Below the pieces are notes generated by a model. The model ran no database searches and was not told the origin of the DNA. It was given only the letters and a program-made list of their open reading frames with translations. The position numbers and the translations under genes were made by a program. Positions 40,200 through 52,951 of a DNA stretch of 64,000 nt are shown here, in pieces. Positions within the stretch are counted from its first letter, which is position 1, and each line of letters begins with the position of its first letter. This DNA comes from Balanoglossus misakiensis (lineage: Eukaryota > Hemichordata): NCBI GenBank assembly GCA_040954595.2, contig CM082589.2, positions 11,470,001-11,534,000 of the forward strand, in the 5' to 3' direction.

Positions 40200-42600
40200 T
40201 ACTGCACAACCCTGGTGAAGTAGTGCTATATTTTCAATTAAATGGCTTAAGCCATTTGTCTCTCCAACCAGAATTGCACCAGAGTTAAATACACACAGCT
40301 TGAAATTGTAAAATGTTGCAAAATCAAACGATCACATCCTTACACCTATTATTAGAACCAGAAGTTGAGTCAAAATTTTCCTACCTAGAAATTTTCTTTC
40401 CTATGAAGTTTTTTGCTTATTGGCATTCATATGGGAGCCTAGACCTATTCCAGCTGAGTTGCCAAAATGGCAATGTTGGACAATTCTTCTAATATGCATG
40501 ATCAAAAATGGCCGCCAAATACCTTCTCTAAAATAAAACTTGGCCCTTTTTTCTCAAATTATGTGTAATATCTAAAATTTCAGGATTTGCATCCATATTG
40601 GTTATGTATTGCAAATATGGCAGTGTTTGGCAACTTTTCTATTTTGCATAATCAAAAATGGCCGCCAATCACCACTAAAAGTGAAATTTTGCCATGTTTC
40701 CCAAAATGATGCGCAATATCGCGTATTTTCAGGATTAGCACATTCATATGGGTACCTTTAACAATACAACTGTGTTGCAAATTTGGCAGTGTTACCGTAC
40801 TAATCATGAAGCAAGGAAGTGCAACCTCTGTATCCCAAATATATGTCTATCCCCACTGATAGGAGTCACAAAGAGCCAGCCCATCTGCATCATCCTGTTC
40901 CTCAATCTCACGATGGGAATCCTTTTCAGAATTCCTACCTCAAAACATCCAGGGATTCACCATCATTCACCACACCCTCGTCAGTATCCACCATGTTTAG
41001 AGCCAATGCCTGAACATGTTGTCTCTTTATCTATGGATTGCGTTAAAGGCCAGTGGGAGTTTCATCTCCTTTTTTTTGCAATTTTGACCATTTTTATCTG
41101 GTGCATAATGCTAGAGTACATATCATCCATACAGGATGATGCATGTACAGTGATGGGAAATGTATCAATCCACTCCTGCACTAGATTTGCATACAGTGCC
41201 ATACCTTTTAGGGCTATTTTCTTGACCCTTTTGATAGTCTGCTGGCCAAAAGTGGCTGGCCAAAGTGGCCAGCAGAGACATTCTTCCAATACCCTTCATA
41301 GTGCCAACAGACAAGGCTTGGATATACAACCTGTGTTGCTTGTAAGGCACACATCTCCAATTGGTACATTGGGCCAATTATACTGTACATGTACAGCTAG
41401 GAAAAAAATATACTTCATCATAGTTTCCATGGTCAGCAGCTTCAATAACTTGTTGCCTTTTCTTACTGAACATTTAGACTTATAAAGAAGTATAACAAGA
41501 ATAAAGTTGTCCAATTAGTGTTGGCAGGGGGGTGGGGGATGTGTTCTCCCATACAAAGGTGTATAGGTATGTAGTCTTTAAGAAAAACTTGGGGTAAATG
41601 ACCAGAAAATTTGACTTATAATACAAATAGGTCGGGTTTTGGGCATTTACACGTGTTGATGTTATCGACTGGGGCGACAGACTACCATCCGAAAAAAATT
41701 CAAGTACCCCCCCCCCCCTCGGGTGCCGGCCAGTGGGATGGAGGTGATAGAAACTGTTGTAGATACAATAGAGGCCTACAACCTGAAAACCTTCTGGCTT
41801 TAACCGAGGACTTGCCATTAAAGATACCTGTAGGCCCCTATATGCTGCTCCCACATACACTCCCAGTCCTAAACCTTGCATCTGATTTGTGGTGCAGATG
41901 AAGAATTAAGATTGGCTTGACAATTAGCACACTTAATTGCCTGTTATGAGATATAATACATACAATCATGGGACAAGAATGGCAAAAGTTAAATTATCCA
42001 GCAGGTGTTTGAATTATGCAAATTAGATCAGTTGTCTAATATTGCCATGTCAACCATGTTGAAATTGTTTTAGGTACCCATATTAATGGAAACCCGGCAA
42101 ATTCGATATTACACACCATTTAAAACAAATATGGGAAATTAACATGTTAGAGAAATTTGGCGGCCATTTTGGATTATGCAAATTAGAACAGTTGTCTAAT
42201 ATTGCCATGTCAACCATGTTGAAATTGTTTTAGGTACCCAGGAGAGTTGAATGAAAATGCCATTTGCAATGCAGTTGTCTTGTATTGGGTGCCCATATTA
42301 AGGCATTCTTGAAAACGAAACATTATTCATCATTTTGACGCAAACAGAAAAGGTGTTCAAATGCAAATTAGAAGAGTTGCCCAACCCTGCCATATTTGCA
42401 ATACAGTTGTAGTGACTGTTAACTCGACTACAGACAGTCTCGATGAACACAAGACATGATCCCAATTTGCAAGCTGAGTTGAAACTGACTGCTGCAGTAA
42501 CTTAGCTGTGGGAATGTCTTGTGTGATTTAAAACAATGATGACCAAATTTAACACAGTTTCTCTGAGGTAACCATTTAGCTTTCGTGACTAAGTTTGTTT
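40200..42600. repeat. foldback repeat with decayed centre
   Basis: Left arm (about 40440-40800) and right arm (about 42000-42420) are inverted relatives. Both carry ATGGCCGCCA / TGGCGGCCAT, ATGGGTACCTTTA / TAGGTACCCAT and repeated GCAAATTAGA units. The centre (about 40800-41500) has a 245-codon plus frame with no stops (40748-41485), but its composition is not protein-like. The opposite strand gives fragments such as LVQEWIDTFPI and LNMVDTDEGVV that look more like eroded coding sequence. I could not assign a transposase family. Confidence 0.5.
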
Positions 42601-42768
42601 AAGAATCCTTTATTCTACCCAAGGAACAAATTTCCTTAGAATTTCACAACTGAGACACAGTTTACAGATATACAAAAAGTGCGTACTACAAACATAAGAA
42701 ATTGTTTGCATTTTTTTTTCTGATGGCAATGCATTTGACTGTAAACAGACATTGACGTCCTTTAGTAA

Positions 42769-43591
42769 GGGACTGTTCAGTTTTGGTGGAGGGGGGGGGC
42801 AAAAGTTTGTGTCATTGGTTTTCAAAATCAGGCCGACACCCCCTTCAACCAGGACCAAAAAAATGATGACCCCCCCCCCCTTTGACAGGACCAAAATATG
42901 ATGACCCTCCTCCCACCCCGAAAACATTTGCCATCCGTATCTTATGTACACTGACTGTATGCAATAAAGGTAAAGGGTCTCCTCACACCTCAATTCTAAA
43001 TTTCTTAAAGAAATGTATAATTTGAAGTGTATAATAGTATAGCGTTGCAATAAAGAAGGTCTATGGATAAATTAAAAGGACACGTCAATACAATAGTTGG
43101 TAGAATTGGTAAAACAAGAAAAGTGGAAGGGGTGGGTGTACGTAGGACAATTTTGTAAAATACAATTAATGCATTTTAATGAACTCAAAGGCAAATTAAC
43201 TTAATGTTGGGGAGGACAAATTTGACTTTTGCCACTCAAAGTTAACATCAGTGGGGGTGGGATGGCAAGTATTCTGCCCTGGTACACTATATGTGGCGAA
43301 GAAATAAGGGGATGGGTGTGGGAGGGGATGTCCCCCTTCCACATAAGAAAACTTTGTAAAATATGTAGCTCAAAGTTGCATTTTAATGAAGTCAAAAGCA
43401 AATTATCTCAATGTTTGAAAGGACCAATTTTACTGTTACCACTACACTCAAAGTTAGCATCGGTGGGTACATGTATATGACCTCCCCCCTAAACGTTTGA
43501 AAAAAAGATGACTCCCTCTTTTGGATTTCAAAATTTAAGTGACCCCCTGGATTTTGCCAGCCTCCCCCCACCGTAAAAACTGAATGGTCCC
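42769..43591. mobile_element. MITE with GGGACTGTTCAG termini and TAA target duplication
   Basis: The left end, GGGACTGTTCAGTTTTGGTGG, and the right end (complement GGGACCATTCAGTTTTTACGG) form imperfect ~25-bp TIRs next to G/C-rich runs. TAA flanks both ends (42766-42768 and 43592-43594). The same host repeat lacks the insert at about 59632 and, inverted, near 51285, so empty sites confirm the boundaries. A 3-bp TAA duplication fits PIF/Harbinger-type elements. There is no transposase ORF. Confidence 0.8.
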
Positions 43592-43930
43592 TAAGCGCTA
43601 TTTTGTCAGTGAAATGGCTCCATTATTATCCCTCCAACTATAGTTGAAACGGAGTTAAATATGTACAGCTTGAAATCATAAAATGTTGCAAAATTGAACC
43701 AAGAGTTTGGTCAATGATCAAGTTCTTACAGCTATTACTAGAACCATACAGTCTCAGCGAACAAGAGACATTGGTCCGATTTGCAAGCCGAGTTGGAACT
43801 GACTTTGCCTGCACACAGATGTGCCAATTTCAGCGAATCTTATCGTATTTAAAAATGAATATGGAGAATTGTTATCTGTGTTCCTATTGCTAGCCTACAT
43901 ACATGTAGCTGTTGTCATTCTAGTGTTTTT
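43592..43930 (+). repeat. dispersed host repeat shared with the large inverted arms
   Basis: Contains GCTATTTTGTCAGTGAAATGG, CTTGAAATCATAAAATGTTGC and CAGTCTCAGCGAACAAGAGAC. The same order is found at 59640-59950 and, inverted, at 51010-51290. Its left half is at 42560-42768, split off by the MITE. Confidence 0.8.
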
Positions 43931-44399
43931 TTTTCTGTATACCAAAATTGCCACACTGTTTGGGATACTTTTATCAAATGTTATGTGATACTATATCAGC
44001 CTGTTTTGGGGATCTTGACAATGACATATATTAGACTTTTCATACACAGCATGAGGTAGAATTTCAGAAACGATTAGGTAATAAGACTGCATATCTCATA
44101 GGAAATAATCACTTTAGAAGTATTACGATAAAAAAAATCATTTCACTCTTATTGGGAGCATACATTTGTAAAACATACATACAGACATGAATACAGACAT
44201 AGAGAGATCAAGGTGTATACGATTTTCAGTGGGGGAGGGGGTCCTCCTTAATTGCAAACAACTATGTAATGGTAATTTCCCTTTTATAATAACAATTTTT
44301 GAGGTATAAGGAAAAAATATCAAACAAAATAAACAAAAAAACTAATTCAGCTATGATTTGATTCAATTATCATTCTAAAGAAGCACATATCATTAACTC

Positions 44400-45680
44400 A
44401 CAACTAAACTTTTACAGTGATCAACCATGCACTTTCTGAGAATTTTTTTTATGCCCAAATACAATTTTTTCATTTTCAGAACATTTATGATATATCACAG
44501 TAAAAAAATCCCCTGGAAACTGCAAAACAAAAAATTGCAAAGCAATCAAACAAAAATGGCAAAAATTGTCCACAAAAACTATATTGACACTTCCATCATA
44601 GGATTTGTTAAAATGTCGTGATAACACACCTAGGAACCTGCAAACCAAATTTCAAAGAACTGTGAGTAGAGGTTTTTGAGTATTTGACCAAAATCACCCC
44701 AAAAATATACTTCAAACCAGATATTAACTGAATATGCTCACGTGCAGTACTGTGATTGGTTGACAGAATAACAAGATTAGAAAAACCAGTGTTAAACCAA
44801 TTTGGTTTATAGTGTATATGGTGTAAGGGTTGTGTGTTGCACCATTGTGAAATGTAAACATGTTTGTGGAATTGTTGCCTTGTCAATTTTTGTAAGGGGT
44901 TATGAGTCATGTACCCCATCCTGAACTGCATAAAAAGATAAGTCTATGGAATTCTAAAACTCGTTGATCAAAAATGGCAAGAAATATACCAAAAAGTATG
45001 AATATTTCACCAGATTTCAACAAATCTGATTTCTGTTCATGCCTAAGAACCTCTTTAACAAGTTTCAATAAGGAAGACATTTTGGCAAACAACAGGTAAT
45101 TCAGACAAATCTGACTGATATCACATATATGAATTCCCATTCAAAGTTTCCAATCAATTGGACTTGTGGTTTTACTGAAGACTATTTGGCCAAACCCTGC
45201 AGAATTCCCAAAAAATACAATTATGCAAATTTCTTTACAATTTGATCATATCTGACTGAGATCACCCCTAGAAACCCAAATACAAAGTATCAAAACAATT
45301 GCACTTACAGTTTCACGGGATTTGATTTTTTGACAAAAACAGGAAATATTGCCCAAAAATGCATTTTTGCAAATTTCACCACCGTTTGCACAAATGTGAT
45401 TCAGGTAAGCCCTATGAACCTCCATACCAAGTTTCCAATCAATTGGACATGTAATTTCAGAGAAGAATTTTTTTTAACAAAACTGCAGAAAATTCCCCCA
45501 AAAATTCATAAAAAATAGCAAACGCCAGATACTGACTCCACCTGAACAAAATCATACGAGGTCTTCCCATAGTTCTTGCACACCAATGCACGCCAATTTT
45601 AAACTGAATCTGATCCGCTGTTATTAAGTTATTAAGTTTTTCAATTTTGACTATTTGAACATTTTTCCAGTTAATACCAG
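44400..45680 (+). repeat. array of diverged ~140-150-bp periodic repeats
   Basis: At least six to eight units follow each other, each with the order 'CCAAGTTTCCAATCAATTGGAC - GTTTCA(C/G)AGA - TTTTTGACAAAA - GCAAATTTCACC - GATCACCCCTA(G/T)GAACC'. Related short arrays are at 20540-20770 (inverted), 49640-50260 and 61290-61740 (inverted). The spacing and AT-rich character could reflect nucleosome phasing or simply an old satellite. There is no coding potential. Confidence 0.7.
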
Positions 45681-46199
45681 TATGCATTTTTTCGCAATAA
45701 CAATTTCTATGTACACACTAAATATCAGTAGTTTCAAGTTTTTGATGTTGATGGACATACACATACATACATCAATACATTTAGACGAAACTGATCCATT
45801 CGCAAAATACATAATTCTGTATGAGGCACACATACAGACATACATAGACGACGGACACCAACTTATGCTATAAGCTGACATTGATATACATGTTAGCCAA
45901 AAACCAAAATCAACCTCAAAATAGACATTAAAATATATTGCACCACCATGAGAAGACAAATTCATTTTTCGCCAAATTTTCTGGGGCGTCATTGATATAG
46001 CATGGCATATTGTCAAAGTACGTAGTCTCTGTGATAAGATTCCATACACACAAAATGGTAACCTTGGAAGTCCAGCTGACGTAGTTATGCAATGGCGCCT
46101 CGTGTATTCCGTCGCCAAAAAATCATCGTAAAATTGATAGTCGGGGTCACAATTCAAGACGACTTTCTCTAAATTCTTTATGAATGGATTAAATCGAAA

Positions 46200-48880
46200 T
46201 CGAAATGTTGACGTATGACGTACGGAATGAGATCTGAACAGACATTCAATGTTATCATTCTCGCTCGATCACATATTGGGTAAGCCATCTAGCAATCGCT
46301 ATATAGTATTGGCGATAACAGACTGTCTATAAACTCACAAAAGGGATTTTACTGTTGAGTGTGATCAACCGCCACGTTATTTTTCTCTGAACAATAGACA
46401 AATAGAAAGCCTGGTGACATTTTGAGATTGACTGCGTGAGGACCACAATATGCGTGAATCATTTACGGTTTGTCTTGATGAATGGGTCACGTCATAGTCA
46501 TAACGCGGATTCGGCTGCACGCCAACTATCCGCCATATTGTCTCCACTAACTTACTCGTAAGTAGTTTCAAACTTCATTTGAAAAGAGTATTCGTCTGAC
46601 GGTCCTGTAGATTAACAATTTACGCTCTATGAAGCAACTAAACAACGTTAGCTTCCTTGTGGATTCACGTAGGGAAGTTATTCGTAACGACGGGTACAGC
46701 GTCTGAGCATGGACAGAACCACGGCAATATCGCCAGGAATGTCTCATTTCACAGCGCCCTCAAACAGTCGATCTCCTCAAACTATCGTTTCCACTGGTCA
46801 TATATGCGGCATTAACGAAAGCTCACATAGACAACCATGTAATAGAAAAATTAAAACTTAAATAACTTCATTAATATCAAAGCCACACGCACCAAAACCT
46901 TTTCAGTTCTTGCCATATGATATCTGAACCTGTGTACTAAATTTGGTTGAAATCGGTTCAGCGGTTCTTGAGATATCGGGTATACAGACAGACACACACA
47001 CACATACATACATACACACACACACACACAGACATCGCTAAACCATAAGCTCACGTGATTTTCACGTGAGCTAAAAATGAAAAAAAATCCATGAGGTCTC
47101 AAAATGAATACACACCAATTTCTAAAGCAATTTGACCAGTTTCCACCAATTTCACATTGGTCCCAGTGGTAGATAGACATATACGAAATGGGAACCAAAG
47201 AATAAAACACATTTCAAAGATTTAACACATCTTTTTCCTCAAGAGTGTTTTTCAAATCTTCTCCACATCCTTCAAAATCGCCACCATAAAGCCATATTAC
47301 TTGAAGTGCTTATGTTTGTCATATCTAGGTGATGCATACCACTATAGATGTGTACCCTTTGTATAGAGGCAGATTAAACAGGTGTGGTACCTGTTAAATA
47401 TCTGACTTCTTTAAATTACAGGCACAATCGTCAGTCAACAAGATGTTCATGTAGATGTATACCTAGCAGTAAGCTTATTTAGATTGACAAATCTTAGATG
47501 AAAATAATGAAAAAGTGGCACAACCCTTAGGGCTTTAACTAGCAGCTTTATGCCAGATGAGTTCGAGTCTAACGATGTAATGTTGACATTAAGGTTTCAT
47601 TGAAATAACTTGGGAACCTCTCTACTATTTGAAGCACCAAAGCTGTGAAAAACTGTCAGGGACCGGATTTTTTTCAGCAAAATTTCAAATAACCTTGGCT
47701 GATTTTTTACCTACTTTCACATATTGGGTAGCATGAAACAAAGTATGGCTTCCAGAAGGGTTATAGATACAGTGTTTTGTAATAACAAGAATTAACATGA
47801 AACTATAATTTCATGGTTAATTTAGGACCGCCTTAATCTATGGTAATGTCATTAAATATTTGCATATCTAATTGTAGGCTATCCAGTGGAGGGAGAAACC
47901 TAAACATGGACAACATTGGGGTCAAAATTGTTTGACAGAACTTTGGGTGACTTTGGGTAAACCTTGACCAACATTACTATATCTTGGCATCCAGAGCAGA
48001 TGCAACCTTGACACTTGGAGTGATGGAAATGCATAATGGAGTATTATGTCTCAGCTAGTCACAGTGCTTTTGCTGTGTTTTATGTCTTTTATTCAGCCAA
48101 ATTAGATGTTTTTTATTACACATTGGCTGTGTTTGCCAGTACTTTTTAGCTGGTCACACTGCCTTAAGACAATGTATTCTCAAAATACCATGCAATCATT
48201 ATGAAGCATATACAGCAGACAAAGTTATGGTATGACTGAACTTGCCCTTCTTTGTGACTAAAGCATGACCGGCCTGTCTTAGGTGGCCCCTACCTAGGGG
48301 CTTTACCCGTCATTGGCTCACAGTCTGAGAAATCAGCTCTGCAGGGAAGTTAACGATGTAACCCACCATTAAAGCTTGGATTTCCGCTTTTTGTATCTGA
48401 TGCCTGGCTGAGGCCTTCTTAGGATCTACCCAACGCTGAGTAGGCTATCCCGTCATTGGCACACAGTCTCAGGGAGGGAGTCCAAAGTTCAGTATACCAG
48501 CAAAGCCTTTATATTGTCCATTCTTTTTAAGAGAAGGCTGGCTGCTGTAGAAAAATGTTGATCTCAAATGTATCATGTCCAAAAAAAGGCAGACTTCCAG
48601 CCCTATTGGTTAGGCTGGCATTAGGTATGTACATAATTAATGAGGCAAGACATAATATTCCATTACATAGTTCCATAACTCCAAGTGTCAAGGATGTATC
48701 TGTGCCGGATGCCAAGATATAGGAATGTAGGTCAAAGTTTACCCAAGATCACCCAAAAGTTTGTCAAAAGATTTTGACCCCAGAGTTGTCCATGTCCAGG
48801 TTACCACATCCACTAGAATAAGATATGCACATATTTAATGAGGTTACCATAGCTCAAGGGGGTCTTTAATTAACCATCAA
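46200..48880. other. no gene; scattered old repeats
   Basis: About 46930-47040 holds a tail-bearing repeat (GGTTGAAATCGGTTCAGCGG then an ACAGACACACACA run). About 47290-47590 is a diverged copy of 53590-53870. About 47940-48880 contains fragments of the TTAAAG-GCAAGCAGC family (GTAGGTCAAAG, ATTAATGAGG). Between them, 46200-46850 is unique but shows no supported exon. Confidence 0.5.
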
Positions 48881-51800
48881 CATTTAGTTTCATATTAATG
48901 CATGTTAATATAATACACTGTATCTATAACCCTACTGGTAAGCCTAGAATTAGGTACATGCGAAAGTTTTTGACAAGATAGATAAGTTGTAAAATATGTA
49001 CATGAACCTGACAATTGACTTAAAATAACATAAGGCAGACTTGATACTTATCGGAGATAGATACTAATAACAACAGTGATGTTAATTACACCGGGAATGT
49101 TTGTCTTATTATAGCTACATGTAAAAGACTGCTTGAGGTAATGTAATTAAAGTGACCACTTGCGATTCACCTTCAAAGTGCTATGCAAGTACATTGTTTT
49201 TCCAATGATTGGACAAAGGATATTCATAATGTGTAATTAAGGCTGGATAGCATTTTCAATGTAATAAGCCCTGCCTTCACTATAATCTTACGCCAAATCA
49301 ACATTGTTCAATTTATGTTAATAATTTCACTAAGGGATACTTGTTACATCAAATTTCCCAGCAAGGGGTGTCAGATTATTGGGCAAGTGGCATGCATGAC
49401 ACTAGACGATACTTTTGGAAGCAAAGCGGACAGAACACGGCTGGATATAGACTAGGTAATTCTGAATGTGACCATGAACTGTACCACAGACTCTGTATTG
49501 TATGTTTCTGAAGAATCCCATTTAACCCAGACATCAACATACTTCAACCTTGTAAGAAGTAGAACATACATGATTTACTAGTAAATATTTGCTAGCTTAT
49601 TACACACTTTGGATTACACAAAAATAGGTGTGTACACCGCTGTGACATTGCCAAGCAGATATGACCTACCAGGTAACCTAATACAATTTCACAGGAATCG
49701 GAGTATTTTCAGTGAAAACAACATTTCTTCAACAATGACAAAAACTGCCTCAACCACAAAAATTCAGATATCAACAAATCCAACAATATCTCACTTCAAT
49801 CACCACAAGGAACATGCCTACCAAAATTGAAAGCAATTTGACATGCGGTTTCAAAGAATACAAATTGCAAAAATTGCCTCAAGACCACAAATATGCAAAT
49901 TTCACCAAAATGATATACAACATTACTTGGGTTACCTCATGGAACAAGCAAACCAAAATTTAAATGCAACCTGACCTGACATGGAGTTTCAGAGAAAATG
50001 ATTTTTGACCAAAAATGACAAAATTATATTTCCCAAAAATTACAAATTTTGCCACAATTTAAACAATACTAACAAAGATTACCTATAGGAAATAGCATAC
50101 TAAATTCTAGATACAATTCACGATATTAGCTGAAAGTATATCAGGCGTGACATAAGCTACATGCATACAAATGTTCAAAGCAATCTGACCAGTTGTTGAG
50201 TTTCTGAGTTTTGATCAATTTCACATTGCTCCAGGTAATTAGCATATTTCATTTGAACAGGCGTGCCTGCATCTAAAAACCCAATATCAAGACTTACCAC
50301 ACAGACTCTGTATTGTATGTTTCTGGAGTAATCAAATAAAACCAATCATGAAAATACTTCAACCTTCTTAATATGAACAAAATCCTATTTACAGGCTGGC
50401 CTACATCTACACACCAAATATCAAGGGGATACGCGAAGGGGTTTTCAAGTTTTTGATGTGGACAGACATACATACATCCATACATACTACATACACACAT
50501 ACAGAGGCAACTGACTGGTCAGAAGGCATGAGCAAAAATGCAGGAAATCAATGTTGTGACACTGGTAGTAGGCCTTAATGTATACAATATCAAGACAGTT
50601 TATTTAACATGAAGTTTGATATGTTCATAATCATTCAGAGCTAAGCATATTTTGAAATTGTAAAATTAATATCAATCACATGAAAACTGACAGCATGCTT
50701 TCATTTGGGAATTTAGGTATTGTAATTAACACTAACAGTCATGAAACTATTGAATCGTCAATAAAATCATACAGTAGAAATTAATGGGTTTTCTATTTAT
50801 ATGCGATGTGAAAATGCAACTTGTGGTCCTTCGGCCAGTAAGAGGCATCAGATAATATTGTAAGACCCAGTTGCCCAATTGATTAGACCTACATGTATGC
50901 GCTGTGTGAAGCGCAAGTTATGGCAACTGAATTCACAGGACACTGAAGAAAGTGGAATCACTCAAGGTACATATGTATACATGTAGGCTAACAATCACAA
51001 CACAGAGAATAGTTCTCCATATTCATTTTTAATACGATAAGTTTCACTGAATTGGCGCATCCATGGGCAGGCAAGGTTAGTTCCAACTCAGTTTGCAAAT
51101 CAGGCCCATGTATCTTGTTCCCTGAGACTGTCTGCTTCTAATAATAGCTGTAAGAACATAATCGTTGACCGAATGGTTGGTTCAATTTTGCGACATTTTA
51201 TGATTTCAAGCTGTGCAATATTTGCAACTCAGTTTCAACTTTGGTTGGAGGGATGATGATGAAGCAATTTCACTGACAAAATAGCACTACTAACTGACGT
51301 CAATATTTGTTCAAAGTTAAATGCATTGCCATCAGAAAAATGTATACGAAAAGTTTCGTATGTGAATAATAACACTTTTTCGCATAACTGCAAACCCTGT
51401 CACAGTTGTGAAATTCTAAGAAAATTCATTCATTAGGTAGAATTCGTGCTTTATGAATTCTTAAACAAACTTAGTCATGAAACCTAAATGGTTACCTTAC
51501 ACATGTGGAGGCTCGACTTCTGTGATATGATAGTCTTTAATTAATGTGTATGTGATTCCATACAAATCCATATGATTACCTGAACATACAAAATAAATTA
51601 AAAATAAATACATAAATTAAAAATAAATAAGTATCTCATACATATGCATAAGTGCTTGTGAGAAATATATCATATATCTAAATAAACCTGTCATTTATTG
51701 ACCTCATTTTCCCAGTAAACCAAAGGACTAAATTGCACTTTAATATTACAGCTTCATTTCAATGCAACAGGTACACTACATCATAAGGGAACAAATATGC

Positions 51801-52440
51801 CAGCTCAACATTTATATAAACAGTGTCAAAATATAAATGGCTACAAAAGCTTGTGTCCCTTCAATCCATTCTCCCACTCAGGTCAAACGTGTTACATATT
51901 AAAATTGCAATGTGCATAATATACAATTAGTCTTTTGTAAATTCAGACTGAGAAAATATGACTGATAAACATTATCTGGCACATGTTGGTGAATGGCTGG
52001 CGTTGATGTTGTGGGTTGAAATCCGAACTATGATTATCGCGGGTACAAATCACATTTATTTTCTCAGAGACAACACGTTTGCAACTTCGGGACAGAAAGG
52101 TGAAAACGAACGTCATTAGTTCTTGGGAAAAAACTCTGAAATCAATTTCATTGAGGTCAAATGTGTTCCAAAGGCAAACCGTTTGTGGTAAACAAATCAA
52201 TGGCAAATAGTTACTTCGGCGACTTACCAATCAATCAACATGGCTGCCAAATCGTTGGATATCCCGGTTTCATCTCGCGATCATTCTATCTTCCGATATG
52301 GCGTTGCTTGGTTAAATTCGTCTCTTCTTTGCCGACATAGTCGGGCGACAGCGGTCCAGAAGCATATACAGCGACGCCATCTTGTTTACAATGTGAAGTA
52401 TCAACTGCGCATGCTCAATGGTTGTTGATTGGAAAGTGGG
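48880..52440 (+). repeat. left arm of a large inverted repeat
   Basis: Matches 58630-64000 in reverse over its whole length, in the same order. Landmarks: 48935-49190 with 63760-64000, 49200-49450 with 63470-63730, 49440-49560 with 61860-61960, 49640-50260 with 61130-61740, 50480-50990 with 59940-60890, 51000-51300 with 59640-59940, 52240-52430 with 58700-58905. Divergence is obvious by eye, so the duplication is old. The arm includes the ~140-bp repeat units and no confident gene. The innermost ~190 bp stay open in both arms (52240-52428 plus; 58700-58892 minus). Confidence 0.85.
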
Positions 52441-52892
52441 CAGAGCCTGCAAGATCCAGGGTTCGCTTGACCGGCCAAACGCGGTTATTCTCCCTGGACC
52501 AAATCATTTAAGCGTCAGGCGTAATACATCACATAATTGACTGGAAAACTAAACAGTCTTCCACCTATATATCAACACAGTTTATTAAACCAGCACCCGC
52601 GCAAATATTCACAAGTATATGATTAAAATTGATGAAATCATTAATCGCACGGTTACAGCTGTCATAGTTTCTAATAATATTATTCACTGGTAGCGCTGAC
52701 ATACCATGTTGAAACTTGTCGCGGAAAACAAGATAATTGATCTTACGGTGTCATTTGTTTTTAAAAAGTGCTTAATAACTATTGATCCCATTGATATATT
52801 TTTTCCATATTTATATATTTTTCGCAAATTTTGACTGCTTGGGCTACTAATAGCATGGTGATCACAATGGATTTACCACCTCCCAGCTGCCT

Positions 52893-52898
52893 TATAAA
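52893..52898 (+). promoter_or_regulatory. TATA box of the secreted-peptide gene
   Basis: TATAAA within CTTATAAAAG, 54 bp upstream of the ATG at 52952. It predicts transcription from about 52923, just downstream of an upstream in-frame ATG (52913), which decides for 52952 as the start. Confidence 0.6.
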
Positions 52899-52951
52899 AG
52901 AATGCCTATTCTGTGGACACTAGCCTCATCGAAGACCGAACGTGTTCATCG

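Noticed and set aside
40748-41485. 245-codon plus ORF as a membrane-protein gene
   Set aside because: Composition is odd (many Cys, His, Ile runs), there is no domain, and it spans the arm-centre boundary of a foldback repeat. Kept only as a finding.
44400-45680. CRISPR-like array
   Set aside because: Period (~140-150 bp) and unit divergence are wrong, and the DNA is clearly eukaryotic.
52240-52428. Conserved ORF in both arms of the large inverted repeat (also 58700-58892 minus)
   Set aside because: Tempting because both copies stay open and similar, but they are young-looking parts of the duplicated arm. The N-terminal context differs, and there is no domain or promoter. Kept as part of the arm description.
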